From Rhodanobacter sp. OK091 (GTDB taxonomy: Bacteria > Pseudomonadota > Gammaproteobacteria > Xanthomonadales > Rhodanobacteraceae): 64,000 nucleotides of DNA. Both the position numbers and the translations under genes were made by a program. Location: assembly GCF_900142825.1 (NCBI RefSeq), contig NZ_FRCH01000005.1:62001-126000 (forward strand), in the 5' to 3' direction. The notes beneath the pieces were generated by a model. That model searched no databases. It saw nothing but the letters and a program-made list of their open reading frames with translations, and was not told where the DNA came from. Positions 44,739 to 53,547 of the stretch are shown here, in pieces; the stretch's first letter is position 1; each line of letters starts with the position of its first letter.

Positions 44739-45524
44739 ATGCGCCCTCTCATCCTGCTGCTTCTCTTGATGGTCGTCAGCCTTGCCAGCCATGCGGGCGA
44801 ACCCGCGCACTTCATACCGCGCTCGCTGGAGCTGCATGGCAAGACATACCGGTACCAGGTCTTCATTCCGGACGGCTGGACGGCCAAACGCACATGGCCC
44901 ATGGTGCTGTTCCTGCATGGCAGCGGTGAGCGCGGCAACGACAACCACAGCCAGCTAAGCCAGGGCCTGCCGCCGTGGCTGGCGCAGCACGGCAAGGACT
45001 TCCCCGCGGTAGTGGTGATTCCGCAGGCGCCGGCAGACAGCGAGTGGAGCGGCGAGGTCGAGCAGATGGCATTGCAGGCGCTGGATGACAGCATCGCGAG
45101 CTGGCGTGGCGATCGCCGGCGGCTCTACCTCACCGGCCTGTCGATGGGCGGTTACGGCTCGTGGCAGATCGCACTGGATCATCCCGGCATGTTCGCCACC
45201 GCCGCGATCATCTGCGGCGGCATCAGCCATCCCAATGACATGGAGTGGTTGCGCGTGCGGGGCATTCCCGCCCGGATCACCGATCCGTATGCATGGGTGG
45301 CCATGCACATCGGCAAGCTGCCGGTGTGGATCTTCAACGGTGCCGTCGACGACGTCGTGCCGCCGGACGAATCGCACCGCATGCACGCCGCCCTCGAGAA
45401 GCGGGGCGACGAGGTCCGCTACACCGAGTTCCCCGGCGTCGGACATGGCTCATGGGAAGCGGCTTATGCCACTGCGGAACTGTGGCCATGGATGTTCGCG
45501 CACCGGCTACCGGCCATCCCATGA
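44739..45524 (+). CDS. Secreted alpha/beta-hydrolase (esterase/phospholipase-like)
   Basis: A 261-residue exported protein with a short signal peptide (about 1-19, MRPLILLLLLMVVSLASHAG). The alpha/beta-hydrolase triad is visible: Ser in LTGLSMGGYGSWQIA, Asp in NGAVDDVVPPDES and His in PGVGHGSWEAAY. The oxyanion segment VLFLHGSGERG is like PHB depolymerase/feruloyl-esterase-type enzymes. Substrate unknown. Confidence 0.88.
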   Translation: MRPLILLLLLMVVSLASHAGEPAHFIPRSLELHGKTYRYQVFIPDGWTAKRTWPMVLFLHGSGERGNDNHSQLSQGLPPWLAQHGKDFPAVVVIPQAPADSEWSGEVEQMALQALDDSIASWRGDRRRLYLTGLSMGGYGSWQIALDHPGMFATAAIICGGISHPNDMEWLRVRGIPARITDPYAWVAMHIGKLPVWIFNGAVDDVVPPDESHRMHAALEKRGDEVRYTEFPGVGHGSWEAAYATAELWPWMFAHRLPAIP

Positions 45525-45555
45525 CCCTCCGAAGCATGCGCCCCGGCGTGGCGTC

Positions 45556-45945
45556 TCAACCCGACTCGCGCTTGTCGCCGGAATCCCCTCCCCGGCGACT
45601 GCACAACCAGCCGATATAGATGCCCAGCGCCACGCCCAGCAATTCGCACAACACCCGCGTGCCGATACCGTCCGGATCATGCACCTGCGCCAGCTTGGCC
45701 TTGAGCAGTTGCAGCGACTGCAAGCGCGCGTAGTTGAAATAGAACAGATCCCACAGATCGCCGCTGGCCGTCAGCACTGTCGCCAGCAGGAACGACCAGC
45801 CGATCTGCGGGCCATAGCTCCAGTCGTTGCGCCCTCCCAGCCAATGGAACAGACCGAACAGCAGCAGGCCCGCCAGCGCCGAAATGATTCCCGCCTCGAT
45901 GCCGCCGATGATGCCGTAGCCCATCCAACTTTGATCGTAATGCAT
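45556..45945 (-). CDS. Hypothetical membrane protein
   Basis: A 129-residue protein with about three TM segments (GIIGGIEAGIISALAGLLLF, IGWSFLLATVLTASG and ELLGVALGIYIGWL) and a charged C-terminal tail. No family recognised. I place the start at the ATG at 45945 (MHYDQSW), with GGAAG upstream. Convergent with the esterase gene and divergent from the nicotinamidase gene. Confidence 0.75.
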   Translation of the reverse strand: MHYDQSWMGYGIIGGIEAGIISALAGLLLFGLFHWLGGRNDWSYGPQIGWSFLLATVLTASGDLWDLFYFNYARLQSLQLLKAKLAQVHDPDGIGTRVLCELLGVALGIYIGWLCSRRGGDSGDKRESG

Positions 45946-46057
45946 GGTGCCGCGGCTTCCATCGATGGTTGTCCTGCGCATTATGCCTGCAGCCGCTCAT
46001 CGGGCTGGCGACGCAGCCGCGCTAGACTCGTATGTCCGTCCATCCGCGAACTGCAGC

Positions 46058-46711
46058 ATGAGCCACCATCTCTCGTCCCGCGCCGCGCTGATCGTCGTCG
46101 ACGTGCAGCCGGACTTCATGCCCGGTGGCGCGCTGGCCTGCCACGAGGGCGACGCGATCGTGCCGGGCATCGACCGATTGTTGCGCTCGCGCCTCTTCCG
46201 CCACGTGGTGGCGACCCAGGACTGGCATCCACGAGGGCACGTCTCGTTCGCCAGCTCGCATCCGGGCCGCACGGCGTTCGAACAGCTCGCCTTGTACGGC
46301 CAGCCACAGACGCTGTGGCCGGACCATTGCGTGCAGGGCACGCCCGGCGCCGTGCTGCACCCGGCGATCGATTGGTCGGCGCTCGATGCGGTGATCCGCA
46401 AAGGCAGCGATCCCGGCGTGGACTCCTACAGTGGCTTTCGCGAGAACCACGGCCCGGGCGGCGCGCGTCCCAGCACCGGCCTGGCCGGCTGGCTGCGTGA
46501 GCGCGATGTCGACGAGGTGTTCGTATGTGGGCTGGCACGCGATGTGTGCGTGCTGTGGACGGCGCAGGATGCCTTGGAGCTCGGTTTTCGCGCCCGCCTG
46601 CTGTGGGATCTCAGCCGCCCGGTGACGCCGGACACCGATGCGGCAACCCGCGCTACGTTACTGGCGCAAGGCCTCCCGATCACCGAAGCCGGTGAGTTGC
46701 GGCGAGACTGA
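46058..46711 (+). CDS. pncA: Nicotinamidase
   Basis: A 217-residue cysteine hydrolase converting nicotinamide to nicotinate in NAD salvage. Triad: Asp in IVVDVQPDFMPGGAL, Lys in VIRKGSDPGVDSYSGF, Cys in CGLARDVCVLWTAQDA. The metal-binding DWHPRGHVSFASSH segment is present. The frame is open upstream, but the ATG at 46058 begins the conserved fold. Length is normal. Confidence 0.95.
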   Translation: MSHHLSSRAALIVVDVQPDFMPGGALACHEGDAIVPGIDRLLRSRLFRHVVATQDWHPRGHVSFASSHPGRTAFEQLALYGQPQTLWPDHCVQGTPGAVLHPAIDWSALDAVIRKGSDPGVDSYSGFRENHGPGGARPSTGLAGWLRERDVDEVFVCGLARDVCVLWTAQDALELGFRARLLWDLSRPVTPDTDAATRATLLAQGLPITEAGELRRD

Positions 46712-46720
46712 AGCGGGCAG

Positions 46721-47200
46721 TCACCCGGGCTTGTGCGGTCGCGCGTCGGCTATCGACCACGACTGCGGCAACCGGATCGCGAACAGTCCGGTGCTGCGGG
46801 TGCGCCGGTCCAGCTTCAACAGCTCCTTGTCCTTGCTGAGCAGCCAGCTGGCCCCCGATGCCAGCGCCAGCTCCAGAAATTTCTGGTCATCCGGATCGGC
46901 GCAGCGCGGCAGGCGGACTTCATCGTCGCCTACCGTCGATGCCTCGGACGGCAGCCACTGGATCAAGGCGTCGAAAGCGTCACGGAACCCGGGACGCTGT
47001 CTATCGTCGATCGGCAGTTGCGGGTAGTGCAGCACCCGGTGCCATTCCTCGCGACAATCGTCGCGCGTCACCGCCTGCACCGCCCCGCTCCGCAGCGCCG
47101 CCAGCACATGCGAGCTCAACGAGTCGCCGAACACGAACAGATCCAGACACACATTGGTATCCAGCACGATGCGCGGCACCGGATGGTCGATGCGAGTCAT
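46721..47200 (-). CDS. PIN-domain putative toxin/RNase (COG1569-like)
   Basis: A 159-residue PIN-domain protein with the acidic residues expected of a nuclease: IVLDTNVCLDLF near the N-terminus, an Asp/Glu in DDCREEWHRVL, and CADPDDQKFLELALASGASW and LLSKDKELLKL. Such proteins are annotated as putative toxins, but no antitoxin gene is recognisable beside it. An alternative ATG 24 nt upstream at 47224 is equally possible. The CPXCG gene is just upstream. Confidence 0.85.
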   Translation of the reverse strand: MTRIDHPVPRIVLDTNVCLDLFVFGDSLSSHVLAALRSGAVQAVTRDDCREEWHRVLHYPQLPIDDRQRPGFRDAFDALIQWLPSEASTVGDDEVRLPRCADPDDQKFLELALASGASWLLSKDKELLKLDRRTRSTGLFAIRLPQSWSIADARPHKPG

Positions 47201-47246
47201 CGCAGCAGCGCCGGGCAAGACCATCGCATGAGTGCGGCCGCTCCCA

Positions 47247-47435
47247 TCAAACGTCGTTTTCGGATGCCGCGGTTACCTGCGGTTCGCCGTCCTCATCGAT
47301 CTGGATGCTCAGCGTGATGGGCCGGCAACATACCTGGCAGTCTTCGATGTAGTGCTGATCGCCGGCCGATGCATCGACCAGGATCTCGATGGGCTCGCCG
47401 CAATACGGGCATGAGATGTCGAAGGGCGTAAGCAT
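47247..47435 (-). CDS. CPXCG-motif cysteine-rich protein
   Basis: A 62-residue protein with DISCPYCGEPIEIL and EDCQVCCRPITLSI, that is, a CPxCG pair and a CxxCC pair making a probable zinc ribbon. The acidic tail is typical of this family, which has no established function. It lies upstream of the PIN-domain gene on the same strand. Confidence 0.92.
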   Translation of the reverse strand: MLTPFDISCPYCGEPIEILVDASAGDQHYIEDCQVCCRPITLSIQIDEDGEPQVTAASENDV

Positions 47436-47570
47436 GGCGCACTACCGAAGCATGGATAACGCAGCTTGCCACAGACCAGTCGCACAGACCGCCACAAGAC
47501 GCGCGCTACAATCGATACGCCTCGCCGCCCCTGTCCTGAACGGCATCCATTCTTGCGAATCAAGCCAGCG

Positions 47571-48539
47571 ATGAATCCCAAGCAGATACTGCGTTTCCTG
47601 AATCAGCCCCGGACGGTCGACATCGCCGGCCGGCCGTTCGTGAGCCAGGGCTTGTCACACCGCATCTGGGACGATATCTATCATCGCGCGCTGACCGTGC
47701 GCTGGCCGGTGTTCTTCGGCCTGGCGGCGACCATCTTCCTGCTGCTCAACACCTTGTTTGCCGGGCTCTACCAGCTCGGCGCGCAGTCCATCGCAAACCA
47801 GTATCCGCACGGTTTCGCCGGCGCGTTCTTCTTCAGCGTGGAGACGCTGGCCACGGTCGGTTACGGCGACATGCATCCGCAGACCGTCTACGCCCATATC
47901 GTGGCCACGGTGGAAATCTTCACCGGCATGGTCTGTATCGCGGTGGTCACCGGCTTGATCTTCTCGCGCTTCTCGCGGCCGCGCGCGAAGATTATCTTCA
48001 CCGATCATCCCATCGTGCGGATCATCGACGGCAAGCCGACCTTGATGATACGTGCGGCAAACACCCGACTGAATCTGATCGCCGAAGCGTCGGCGCAATT
48101 GCATCTGCTGCGCCTGGAGACATCGCCGGAGGGTTTCAAGCTGCGCAGGATCCACGACCTGAAGCTGGTGCGCGATCGCCATCCGATCTTCATGCTGAGC
48201 TGGAGCCTGATGCATGTGATCGATGAAACCAGCCCACTCCACGGCGAGACCCTGGAAACACTGGAAAACACCCAGTCAGCCTTCCTGCTGAGCATCGAAG
48301 GCATCGACGAGACGACCTCGCAGTCCATGCTCGCACGCCGGCAATGGAGCCATCAGGACCTGCGCTGGAACCATCGCTATCTCGATCTCGTCAGCGACGA
48401 CGGCAAGGGACTCAATATCATCGACTACGGCATCTTCCACGCCGTGCTGCCGCTGGATGAGGGTGAGCGCCTCGTCGGTTTTGGCAGCGAGGCGGTACTG
48501 CCGTCAGGCGATACACTGAGTCTTTCCTCTAAAGGATAA
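47571..48539 (+). CDS. KirBac-type inwardly rectifying potassium channel
   Basis: A 322-residue inner-membrane channel: TM1 (about 44-68), pore helix and selectivity filter ETLATVGYGDMHPQ (TVGYGD at 95-100), TM2 (about 108-132) and a beta-rich cytoplasmic IRK domain of about 180 residues (RAANTRLNLIAEASAQLHLL). It conducts K+ as a tetramer. The ATG at 47571 gives the amphipathic slide helix seen in KirBac proteins. It is followed 6 bp later by a small gene. Confidence 0.93.
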   Translation: MNPKQILRFLNQPRTVDIAGRPFVSQGLSHRIWDDIYHRALTVRWPVFFGLAATIFLLLNTLFAGLYQLGAQSIANQYPHGFAGAFFFSVETLATVGYGDMHPQTVYAHIVATVEIFTGMVCIAVVTGLIFSRFSRPRAKIIFTDHPIVRIIDGKPTLMIRAANTRLNLIAEASAQLHLLRLETSPEGFKLRRIHDLKLVRDRHPIFMLSWSLMHVIDETSPLHGETLETLENTQSAFLLSIEGIDETTSQSMLARRQWSHQDLRWNHRYLDLVSDDGKGLNIIDYGIFHAVLPLDEGERLVGFGSEAVLPSGDTLSLSSKG

Positions 48540-48545
48540 CCATCC

Positions 48546-48824
48546 ATGGCCGAGCGCGAGTTCGACAATTACCTTGCCCGCTCCGGCGCCACCCTCGAGG
48601 GCTCCCGCTATACCGCCTATCTTGCGGTCACGCCGCGCAAGAGCGGCTTTCCGATGTATTTCGCGATCTGCGAGAACCGCAGCTTCCGCGACAAGACCAT
48701 CGCCGAGACCGCCGCCGCCAAGGCGCTGGCCGACATGCTGGGCCTGGAGGACGACGGCACCCCGATCTTCCCGGACGGCTACACGGGCTTCGACGACGAC
48801 AAGCCGGCAGACCCGCCGCCATAG
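48546..48824 (+). CDS. Small conserved hypothetical protein
   Basis: A 92-residue soluble acidic protein beginning MAEREFDNYLARSGATLEGS. I do not recognise a domain. AAAGGATAA precedes the ATG inside the 3' end of the Kir gene, so the two are probably cotranscribed. The C-terminus is disordered (GFDDDKPADPPP). Confidence 0.75.
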   Translation: MAEREFDNYLARSGATLEGSRYTAYLAVTPRKSGFPMYFAICENRSFRDKTIAETAAAKALADMLGLEDDGTPIFPDGYTGFDDDKPADPPP

Positions 48825-48856
48825 CCCGGCACCTGGCGCTCGCCAGGCGGCGCACA

Positions 48857-49819
48857 TCACAGCGTCAGCAGCACCTTGCCGATCGCCTCGCGGCTTTCCA
48901 GATACGCATGCGCCCGGGCGCCGTCGACTAGCGGAAAACGCGCCGCGATGTTCGGCCGCAACCGGCCGGTGCGCATCTGCTCGAACAAGGCGGCCGCCCG
49001 CTCACGGCGGATGGATGCACTGGTCAGCACGTTCCACAGATCGCCGCCGGTCAGCGTCAGCGAGCGATCCATCAGCAAGCGCGGATCGACCGGATCGGGA
49101 TCGCCAGCCGCCATGCCGTAGAACACCACGGTGCCGCCGATGCGTGTCGCGGCGAGACTGTCGCCCAGGGTACGACCGACCGAGTCGTAGACCACGTCGG
49201 CACCGCGCCCTGCGCTCAGTTCCTTCGTCTGCGCCAGCAGCTCGCCGTAATCGCACGCGGCATCCGCACCGGCCGCCAGCACCGCGGCACGTTTCGTGGT
49301 GCTGGACGCCACGCCCAGCACGCTCGCCCCCAGTGCCTTCAACATCTGCACCAGCAGCTGACCGACGCCACCGGCCGCGGCGTGCACCACCGCCACATCG
49401 CCACGCCGCACGCGATAACTATCGGTCACCAGATACTGCGCGGTCAGTCCCTGCAGAAGGGTCGCGGCCGCGATATCGAATGTGATGTCATCCGGCAACA
49501 GGATCAGTTTGTCGAGATCCACCGCGACCAGCTCGGCATTCGCATACGGCATGTCGGCGAAACCGACCCGAGTGCCGACAGGAAACAGCAAATCGCCAGC
49601 TGCCGGCTGCTCGATCACTCCGGCACCCTCGTAGCCGAGAATCCACGGTGCGCTGCCGCTCAGGTGATAGTTTCCGTTGCGCCGGTAGACGTCTGCGAAA
49701 TTCAGCCCGACGCTGCGCATGCGCACCAGTGCCTGACCGGGCGAGGGGATCGGGTCGGGCTGTTCGCTCCAATGCAACACGTCGGGGCCACCGAACTTTT
49801 CAAACAGCAAGGCGTGCAT
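48857..49819 (-). CDS. qor: Zinc-independent quinone oxidoreductase (MDR superfamily)
   Basis: A 320-residue NADPH-dependent quinone reductase-like protein. GroES-like N-terminal domain with VRMRSVGLNFADVYRRNGNY; Rossmann domain with VVHAAAGGVGQLLVQMLKAL. No structural-zinc cysteines, as usual for QOR. The start at 49819 (MHALLFEKFG) is preferred over the upstream extension. Same strand as the HAD gene 63 bp upstream. Confidence 0.92.
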   Translation of the reverse strand: MHALLFEKFGGPDVLHWSEQPDPIPSPGQALVRMRSVGLNFADVYRRNGNYHLSGSAPWILGYEGAGVIEQPAAGDLLFPVGTRVGFADMPYANAELVAVDLDKLILLPDDITFDIAAATLLQGLTAQYLVTDSYRVRRGDVAVVHAAAGGVGQLLVQMLKALGASVLGVASSTTKRAAVLAAGADAACDYGELLAQTKELSAGRGADVVYDSVGRTLGDSLAATRIGGTVVFYGMAAGDPDPVDPRLLMDRSLTLTGGDLWNVLTSASIRRERAAALFEQMRTGRLRPNIAARFPLVDGARAHAYLESREAIGKVLLTL

Positions 49820-49882
49820 GGCATGGCGCTCCGAATCGGGTGAACCTGCTGATGGCAACTAGGATCGCGTGCTACCCGCGAT

Positions 49883-50596
49883 TCAAGCCGCCAGCTCGCG
49901 CAACTGCGCTACCGCCGAGGGAATCGCCGAAGGCGTCTGCACCGTGAGCACATGCGGATCGTTGTCGTCGAGGCCGTTTTCCAGTTCGTGCGCCCAGGTC
50001 ACGTGATACGGGATATGGATACCCCAACCACCCAGGCGCACCACCGGTTCGATATCCGAGCGCAGCGAATTGCCCACCATCGCGAACTGCGCCGGCTGCA
50101 GCTTGAACTCGGCCAGCACACGCCGATAGGTGTCGGCGTTCTTCTCCGAGACGATCTCGATGCGGCGGAACAGGTCGGCCAGACCCGACTGCGCAACCTT
50201 CTTTTCCTGGTGGAACAGGTCGCCTTTGGTGATCAGCACTACCGCGTGATGCTGCGCCACCGCCTCGACCGCCTCGCGGATGCCGGGCAGCAGTTCCACC
50301 GGGTGCTGCAGCACGTCCTTGCCCAGCTCGATCAGCCGATGGATATCGGCCGCCGTGATGCGGCCGGCGCTGACCGCGATCGCGGTCTCCACCATCGACA
50401 GCGCCATGCCTTTCGCGCCATAGCCGAACAGCTTGAGGTTGCGCTGCTCGGTCACCAGCATGCTGTCGTGCACCTGCTGGTCGCCCAGATCCACGTAGCG
50501 CCCGACGATCGAGGCGAACTCCTCGTTCGCCTGACGGTAATAGCCCTCGCTATGCCACAGCGTGTCGTCGCCATCGAAACCGATCAATTGCAGCAT
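49883..50596 (-). CDS. HAD-superfamily hydrolase
   Basis: A 237-residue phosphatase-fold protein. Motif I is GFDGDDTLWHSEGYY, motif II is VLITKGD, motif III has Lys in IVSEKNADTY and motif IV is MVGNSLRSDIEPVVRLG. The cap is an alpha-helical insert (about residues 17-90). Substrate unknown. The ATG at 50596 is used; an upstream extension would not be conserved. Confidence 0.92.
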   Translation of the reverse strand: MLQLIGFDGDDTLWHSEGYYRQANEEFASIVGRYVDLGDQQVHDSMLVTEQRNLKLFGYGAKGMALSMVETAIAVSAGRITAADIHRLIELGKDVLQHPVELLPGIREAVEAVAQHHAVVLITKGDLFHQEKKVAQSGLADLFRRIEIVSEKNADTYRRVLAEFKLQPAQFAMVGNSLRSDIEPVVRLGGWGIHIPYHVTWAHELENGLDDNDPHVLTVQTPSAIPSAVAQLRELAA

Positions 50597-50663
50597 GGAA
50601 ACCTGTCCTGCCTGTGTTCTCGTCGCCGACGGCGCCATGCCGCCCCTCGTTCGTTATCGCCGC

Positions 50664-51197
50664 TCAGCTCACTTCGCTGCCCAGCCGCAGGTTGATGCCC
50701 AACGCTGTCGCCAGTTCGCGCAGCGGTTCGCCGTCGCGGGTCAGCGTCATCCAGCCGGCGTAGGTGTCGCCGTCGGTTTCCCATGCCCACAGCGTGTAGC
50801 CGAACTCGGCCAGGCGGTCGTAGGCAATCGAGAACAGCTCGGCCGCATCCATGTCGTCGAAGAATTCGTCGTCGTCCGGGTCGCCGTTCCAGTCGACCGA
50901 CAGATTCCAGCGCGAGGACAATTCGTTGACCGCCTGCACCAGCGAGCGCAGGTCGTGCGCATCGACGATGAAGCCGGAGCGCCAGTCGATCACCCGGCCG
51001 ATGACCTCGATCGGTTCGACCTCCTCGGCATCGACGTCGGCCATCGCCTCGCGGTAGTCGTTGAACTGCAGCAGCGCCGTTTCCTCGTCGCCGGGATTGA
51101 TCAGCAGCAGCAGTTGCCAGACCTTCGCCTCGACCGAGTCTTCGTCGACATCGTCGAATTCACGCTCGGCATCGTAATCGTCGTCGGATGAATTCAT
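50664..51197 (-). CDS. Acidic conserved protein (DUF6630-like)
   Basis: A 177-residue strongly acidic cytosolic protein. Regions such as LLLINPGDEETALLQFNDY and GFIVDAHDLRSLVQAVNEL look like a family I associate with DUF6630, not verified. No catalytic motif or signal peptide. It is upstream of the HAD gene by about 67 bp. Confidence 0.7.
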   Translation of the reverse strand: MNSSDDDYDAEREFDDVDEDSVEAKVWQLLLLINPGDEETALLQFNDYREAMADVDAEEVEPIEVIGRVIDWRSGFIVDAHDLRSLVQAVNELSSRWNLSVDWNGDPDDDEFFDDMDAAELFSIAYDRLAEFGYTLWAWETDGDTYAGWMTLTRDGEPLRELATALGINLRLGSEVS

Positions 51198-51263
51198 GGG
51201 TGGATCACCGCGGGCAGGAGTTGCATGGTGGCGCGTCCGCCGCCGCGGGGGAAGCGCCAGCCA

Positions 51264-51638
51264 TCACGCACCCACCCGGCGCCGTACCGCGGCCATGTCG
51301 CGCACCGGGCGGATTTCGATCGCGCCGGTACGCGACCAGGGAAATTCCGCGGCGATCCGTACCGCCTCGTCCATGCTGTCGGCTTCGATCAGGTTGAAAC
51401 CGCCCAGGTATTCCTTGGTCTCGGCGAACGGCCCGTCGACGACGGTCATGCGGTCGTTGCGCACGCGTAGCGTCTTCGCCGTGGTCGGCGCTTCCAGTTG
51501 CTGTGAATAGTGCAGATGGCCTTGTTCCTGCAATTCATCGGCATGCTTGAAACAGCCGTGCATCAGCGTGTCGAACTCGCCCTCGGGCAGCGCGCCAAGC
51601 AGGGCGTCGTCGGTGTAGATCATGACCAGGTATTGCAT
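51264..51638 (-). CDS. YCII-related (DGPF-domain) protein
   Basis: A 124-residue ferredoxin-like-fold protein: MQYLVMIYTDDALLGALP at the N-terminus, VVDGPFAETKEYLGGFNLIE and the IEIRPVRDM C-terminus. Such proteins are often beside ECF sigma factors, but none is adjacent here. GAGG precedes the ATG at 51638; the frame upstream lacks the family's sequence. Confidence 0.9.
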   Translation of the reverse strand: MQYLVMIYTDDALLGALPEGEFDTLMHGCFKHADELQEQGHLHYSQQLEAPTTAKTLRVRNDRMTVVDGPFAETKEYLGGFNLIEADSMDEAVRIAAEFPWSRTGAIEIRPVRDMAAVRRRVGA

Positions 51639-51724
51639 GGCGTCCTCGACAGGGGAAGATGGATAAGGCCATGGGAAGGCGTACGAAAGATGGATAATGC
51701 CGCCATCCCGCCACGCTGACCACC

Positions 51725-52261
51725 ATGCACGATATCTCCCGCGCGTTTTCCTGCCATCCGATCGCCTTCGTACGCTCGCCGTATGCACGGCGCATCGACG
51801 CGCCGCATCAACCTACGGTAGTGGAAGGCACCGAAACCGGCGAGGTGGCCGAAGCCATCATCGAATTCGCAGAGGACTTCCCGACGGCGGCGTTTCGCGA
51901 CCTGGCCGGCTTCGAACGGATCTGGCTGGTGTTCGTGTTCCACCGCAGCGAAGGCTGGAAGCCCGAGGTACGGCCGCCCCGCGGCGGCGGCAAGCGCAGC
52001 GTGCTGGCGACCCGCTCGCCGCACCGGCCGAACGCGATCGGCCTGTCCGCGGTCGAACTGGTCGAGGTCGGCGAACGCGCGCTGCGCGTACGCGGGCTGG
52101 ACCTGCTCGACGGCACTCCGATCCTCGACATCAAGCCGTACGTGCCTTACGCCGATGCATTTCCGACCTCGCGCGCGGGCTGGATCGACGAGATCGACGC
52201 GGCGCAGGGGCGGCAATCCGCGCCGGGGCCGCGCCGGCCACGTTCCTCGCCTGCGGGTTGA
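51725..52261 (+). CDS. trmO: tRNA (N6-threonylcarbamoyladenosine-37) methyltransferase TrmO/TsaA-like
   Basis: A 178-residue SAM-dependent beta-barrel (TsaA fold) enzyme that methylates t6A37 in certain threonine tRNAs. Conserved segments: PIAFVRSPYA, FERIWLVFVFHRSEGW, ATRSPHRPNAIGLSAVELV and GTPILDIKPYVPYADAF. E. coli TrmO has about 235 residues and a C-terminal domain missing here, so this is the short form. The stop is followed by a basic Arg/Pro-rich tail inside the frame. A tRNA-Thr gene lies elsewhere in the window but reads ACA. Confidence 0.88.
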   Translation: MHDISRAFSCHPIAFVRSPYARRIDAPHQPTVVEGTETGEVAEAIIEFAEDFPTAAFRDLAGFERIWLVFVFHRSEGWKPEVRPPRGGGKRSVLATRSPHRPNAIGLSAVELVEVGERALRVRGLDLLDGTPILDIKPYVPYADAFPTSRAGWIDEIDAAQGRQSAPGPRRPRSSPAG

Positions 52262-52410
52262 GAGCAGGCAATCGCCTTGCATACGGCTGAATGGCGGCAT
52301 CGCCACACGCCATCCCAGTCCGTGAGACGGGCGACCGCTAACTTGGCTCGGGCCAATCGGAACCTTCCGCTGGCGACCCGATGCACTGGCAGTGGTCGGT
52401 TCAAACATTT
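52262..52410 (+). other. Unassigned stretch ahead of a terminator; possible small RNA
   Basis: About 150 bp between trmO and a strong terminator, with no supported reading frame. It either is the trmO 3' UTR or contains a small RNA. Only weak internal pairings are visible by eye. Confidence 0.3.
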
Positions 52411-52446
52411 GCCGCGTCCGGCGCAGGCCTGACGCGGCTTTTTTTT
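52411..52446 (+). terminator. Rho-independent terminator
   Basis: An 8-bp stem (52411-52418 with 52431-52438, GCCGCGTC/GACGCGGC), a 12-nt loop and eight T residues. It is 150 bp past trmO and about 95 bp before the META-domain gene. Confidence 0.9.
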
Positions 52447-52539
52447 GCGGGCAGGCATCGCCACACCCATGCCATCGTCAAGCCATGTTCACGTGCGAGA
52501 TTGTTGAATCGATCAAGGCGTCCTTAAGGAGAATTCGCC

Positions 52540-53397
52540 ATGAAAGCCCGCCTACTGCTGCTCCCGCTCGCGCTCACCGTCTGCGTGTCCGCATGCGAAG
52601 CGGCCCGGCACGAAGCCACGCCGGCTCCTGCCAGCGCCGGTGTGCCGACATCCACCATCACCCTCGCCCGCTATCACTGGCAATTGCACGACGCCGTCGA
52701 CGGCAACAACCGCCGCCTCGATGCACTGTTCGGCAAACCGCAGCCGCTGCAGCTCGACTTCAGCGCAGACCGGATCAGTGTGAGCAACGCCTGCAACAAC
52801 ATCCACGGCAACTACACCCTCGTCGAGGGCCATCTCGTCACCGCGCCGCTGCTGCATACCATGATGGCCTGCGCCGAGCCGACCCTGATGCAGCGCGAAT
52901 CCACCATCGAGGCCATGCTGCAAGGGCGGCCCACGCTGATCCTGAGCACGGCTGGCGACACGCCACTGCTCACGCTGGCAGCCGACAACGGCTTGTCGCT
53001 GACGTTCTCCGGCAAGCAGACAGCGGAGGCACGTTACGGTGGGCCCGGGGAAACGGTGTACCTGGAAGTGGCGCCCAACACGACGCCCTGCCATCACCCG
53101 CTGATCCCGGACAAGTCGTGCCTGCTGGTGCGTGAACGTCACTATGACGCGCAGGGACTTCATAGCGGCCAGCCCGGCCCATGGCAGCCGCTGCAGCAGG
53201 ACATCGACGGCTATGTGCATCAGCCCGGCATGCGCAACGTGTTGCGCGTGAAGCGCTACACGCTGAAACAGCCGCCCGCCGACGCGCCGCCCACCGCGTA
53301 CGTGCTCGACATGATCGTCGAAAGCGAGATCGTGAAATCGCCAGACGTGAAGTCGTCAAACCCGACGGACGCGCCGCACCAGCCATCGCATCCATGA
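52540..53397 (+). CDS. META and DUF4377 domain lipoprotein
   Basis: A 285-residue exported protein with an N-terminal signal and possible lipobox (VSAC, Cys19). First comes a META (HslJ-like) domain (ARYHWQLHDAVDGNNRRLDAL and ACNNIHGNYTLVEG, then MACAEPTLMQRE), then a DUF4377 domain (ETVYLEVAPNTTPCH, CLLVRERHY, GYVHQPGMRNVLRVKRY). The combination is common in gammaproteobacteria; role is presumably envelope stress or heat-related, unproven. Start fixed by AAGGAG upstream. Confidence 0.9.
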   Translation: MKARLLLLPLALTVCVSACEAARHEATPAPASAGVPTSTITLARYHWQLHDAVDGNNRRLDALFGKPQPLQLDFSADRISVSNACNNIHGNYTLVEGHLVTAPLLHTMMACAEPTLMQRESTIEAMLQGRPTLILSTAGDTPLLTLAADNGLSLTFSGKQTAEARYGGPGETVYLEVAPNTTPCHHPLIPDKSCLLVRERHYDAQGLHSGQPGPWQPLQQDIDGYVHQPGMRNVLRVKRYTLKQPPADAPPTAYVLDMIVESEIVKSPDVKSSNPTDAPHQPSHP

Positions 53398-53547
53398 CCT
53401 GCGCTGCGAGGACACCGCCTGCGCATCCGGCGCATTGTCGCTAGCTGTTCTTCATCATAAGGAGCGATCCGACTCGCAGCATTTTGCGACAGGGATCACG
53501 CGCTCCGGTTTTTCACAGGTCAACCACCCGGATGGAGCAACGTTTGA

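Noticed and set aside
46721..47435. PIN protein and CPXCG protein as a toxin-antitoxin pair
   Set aside because: The CPXCG family is not a known antitoxin and is widely found without a PIN gene; adjacency alone is weak.
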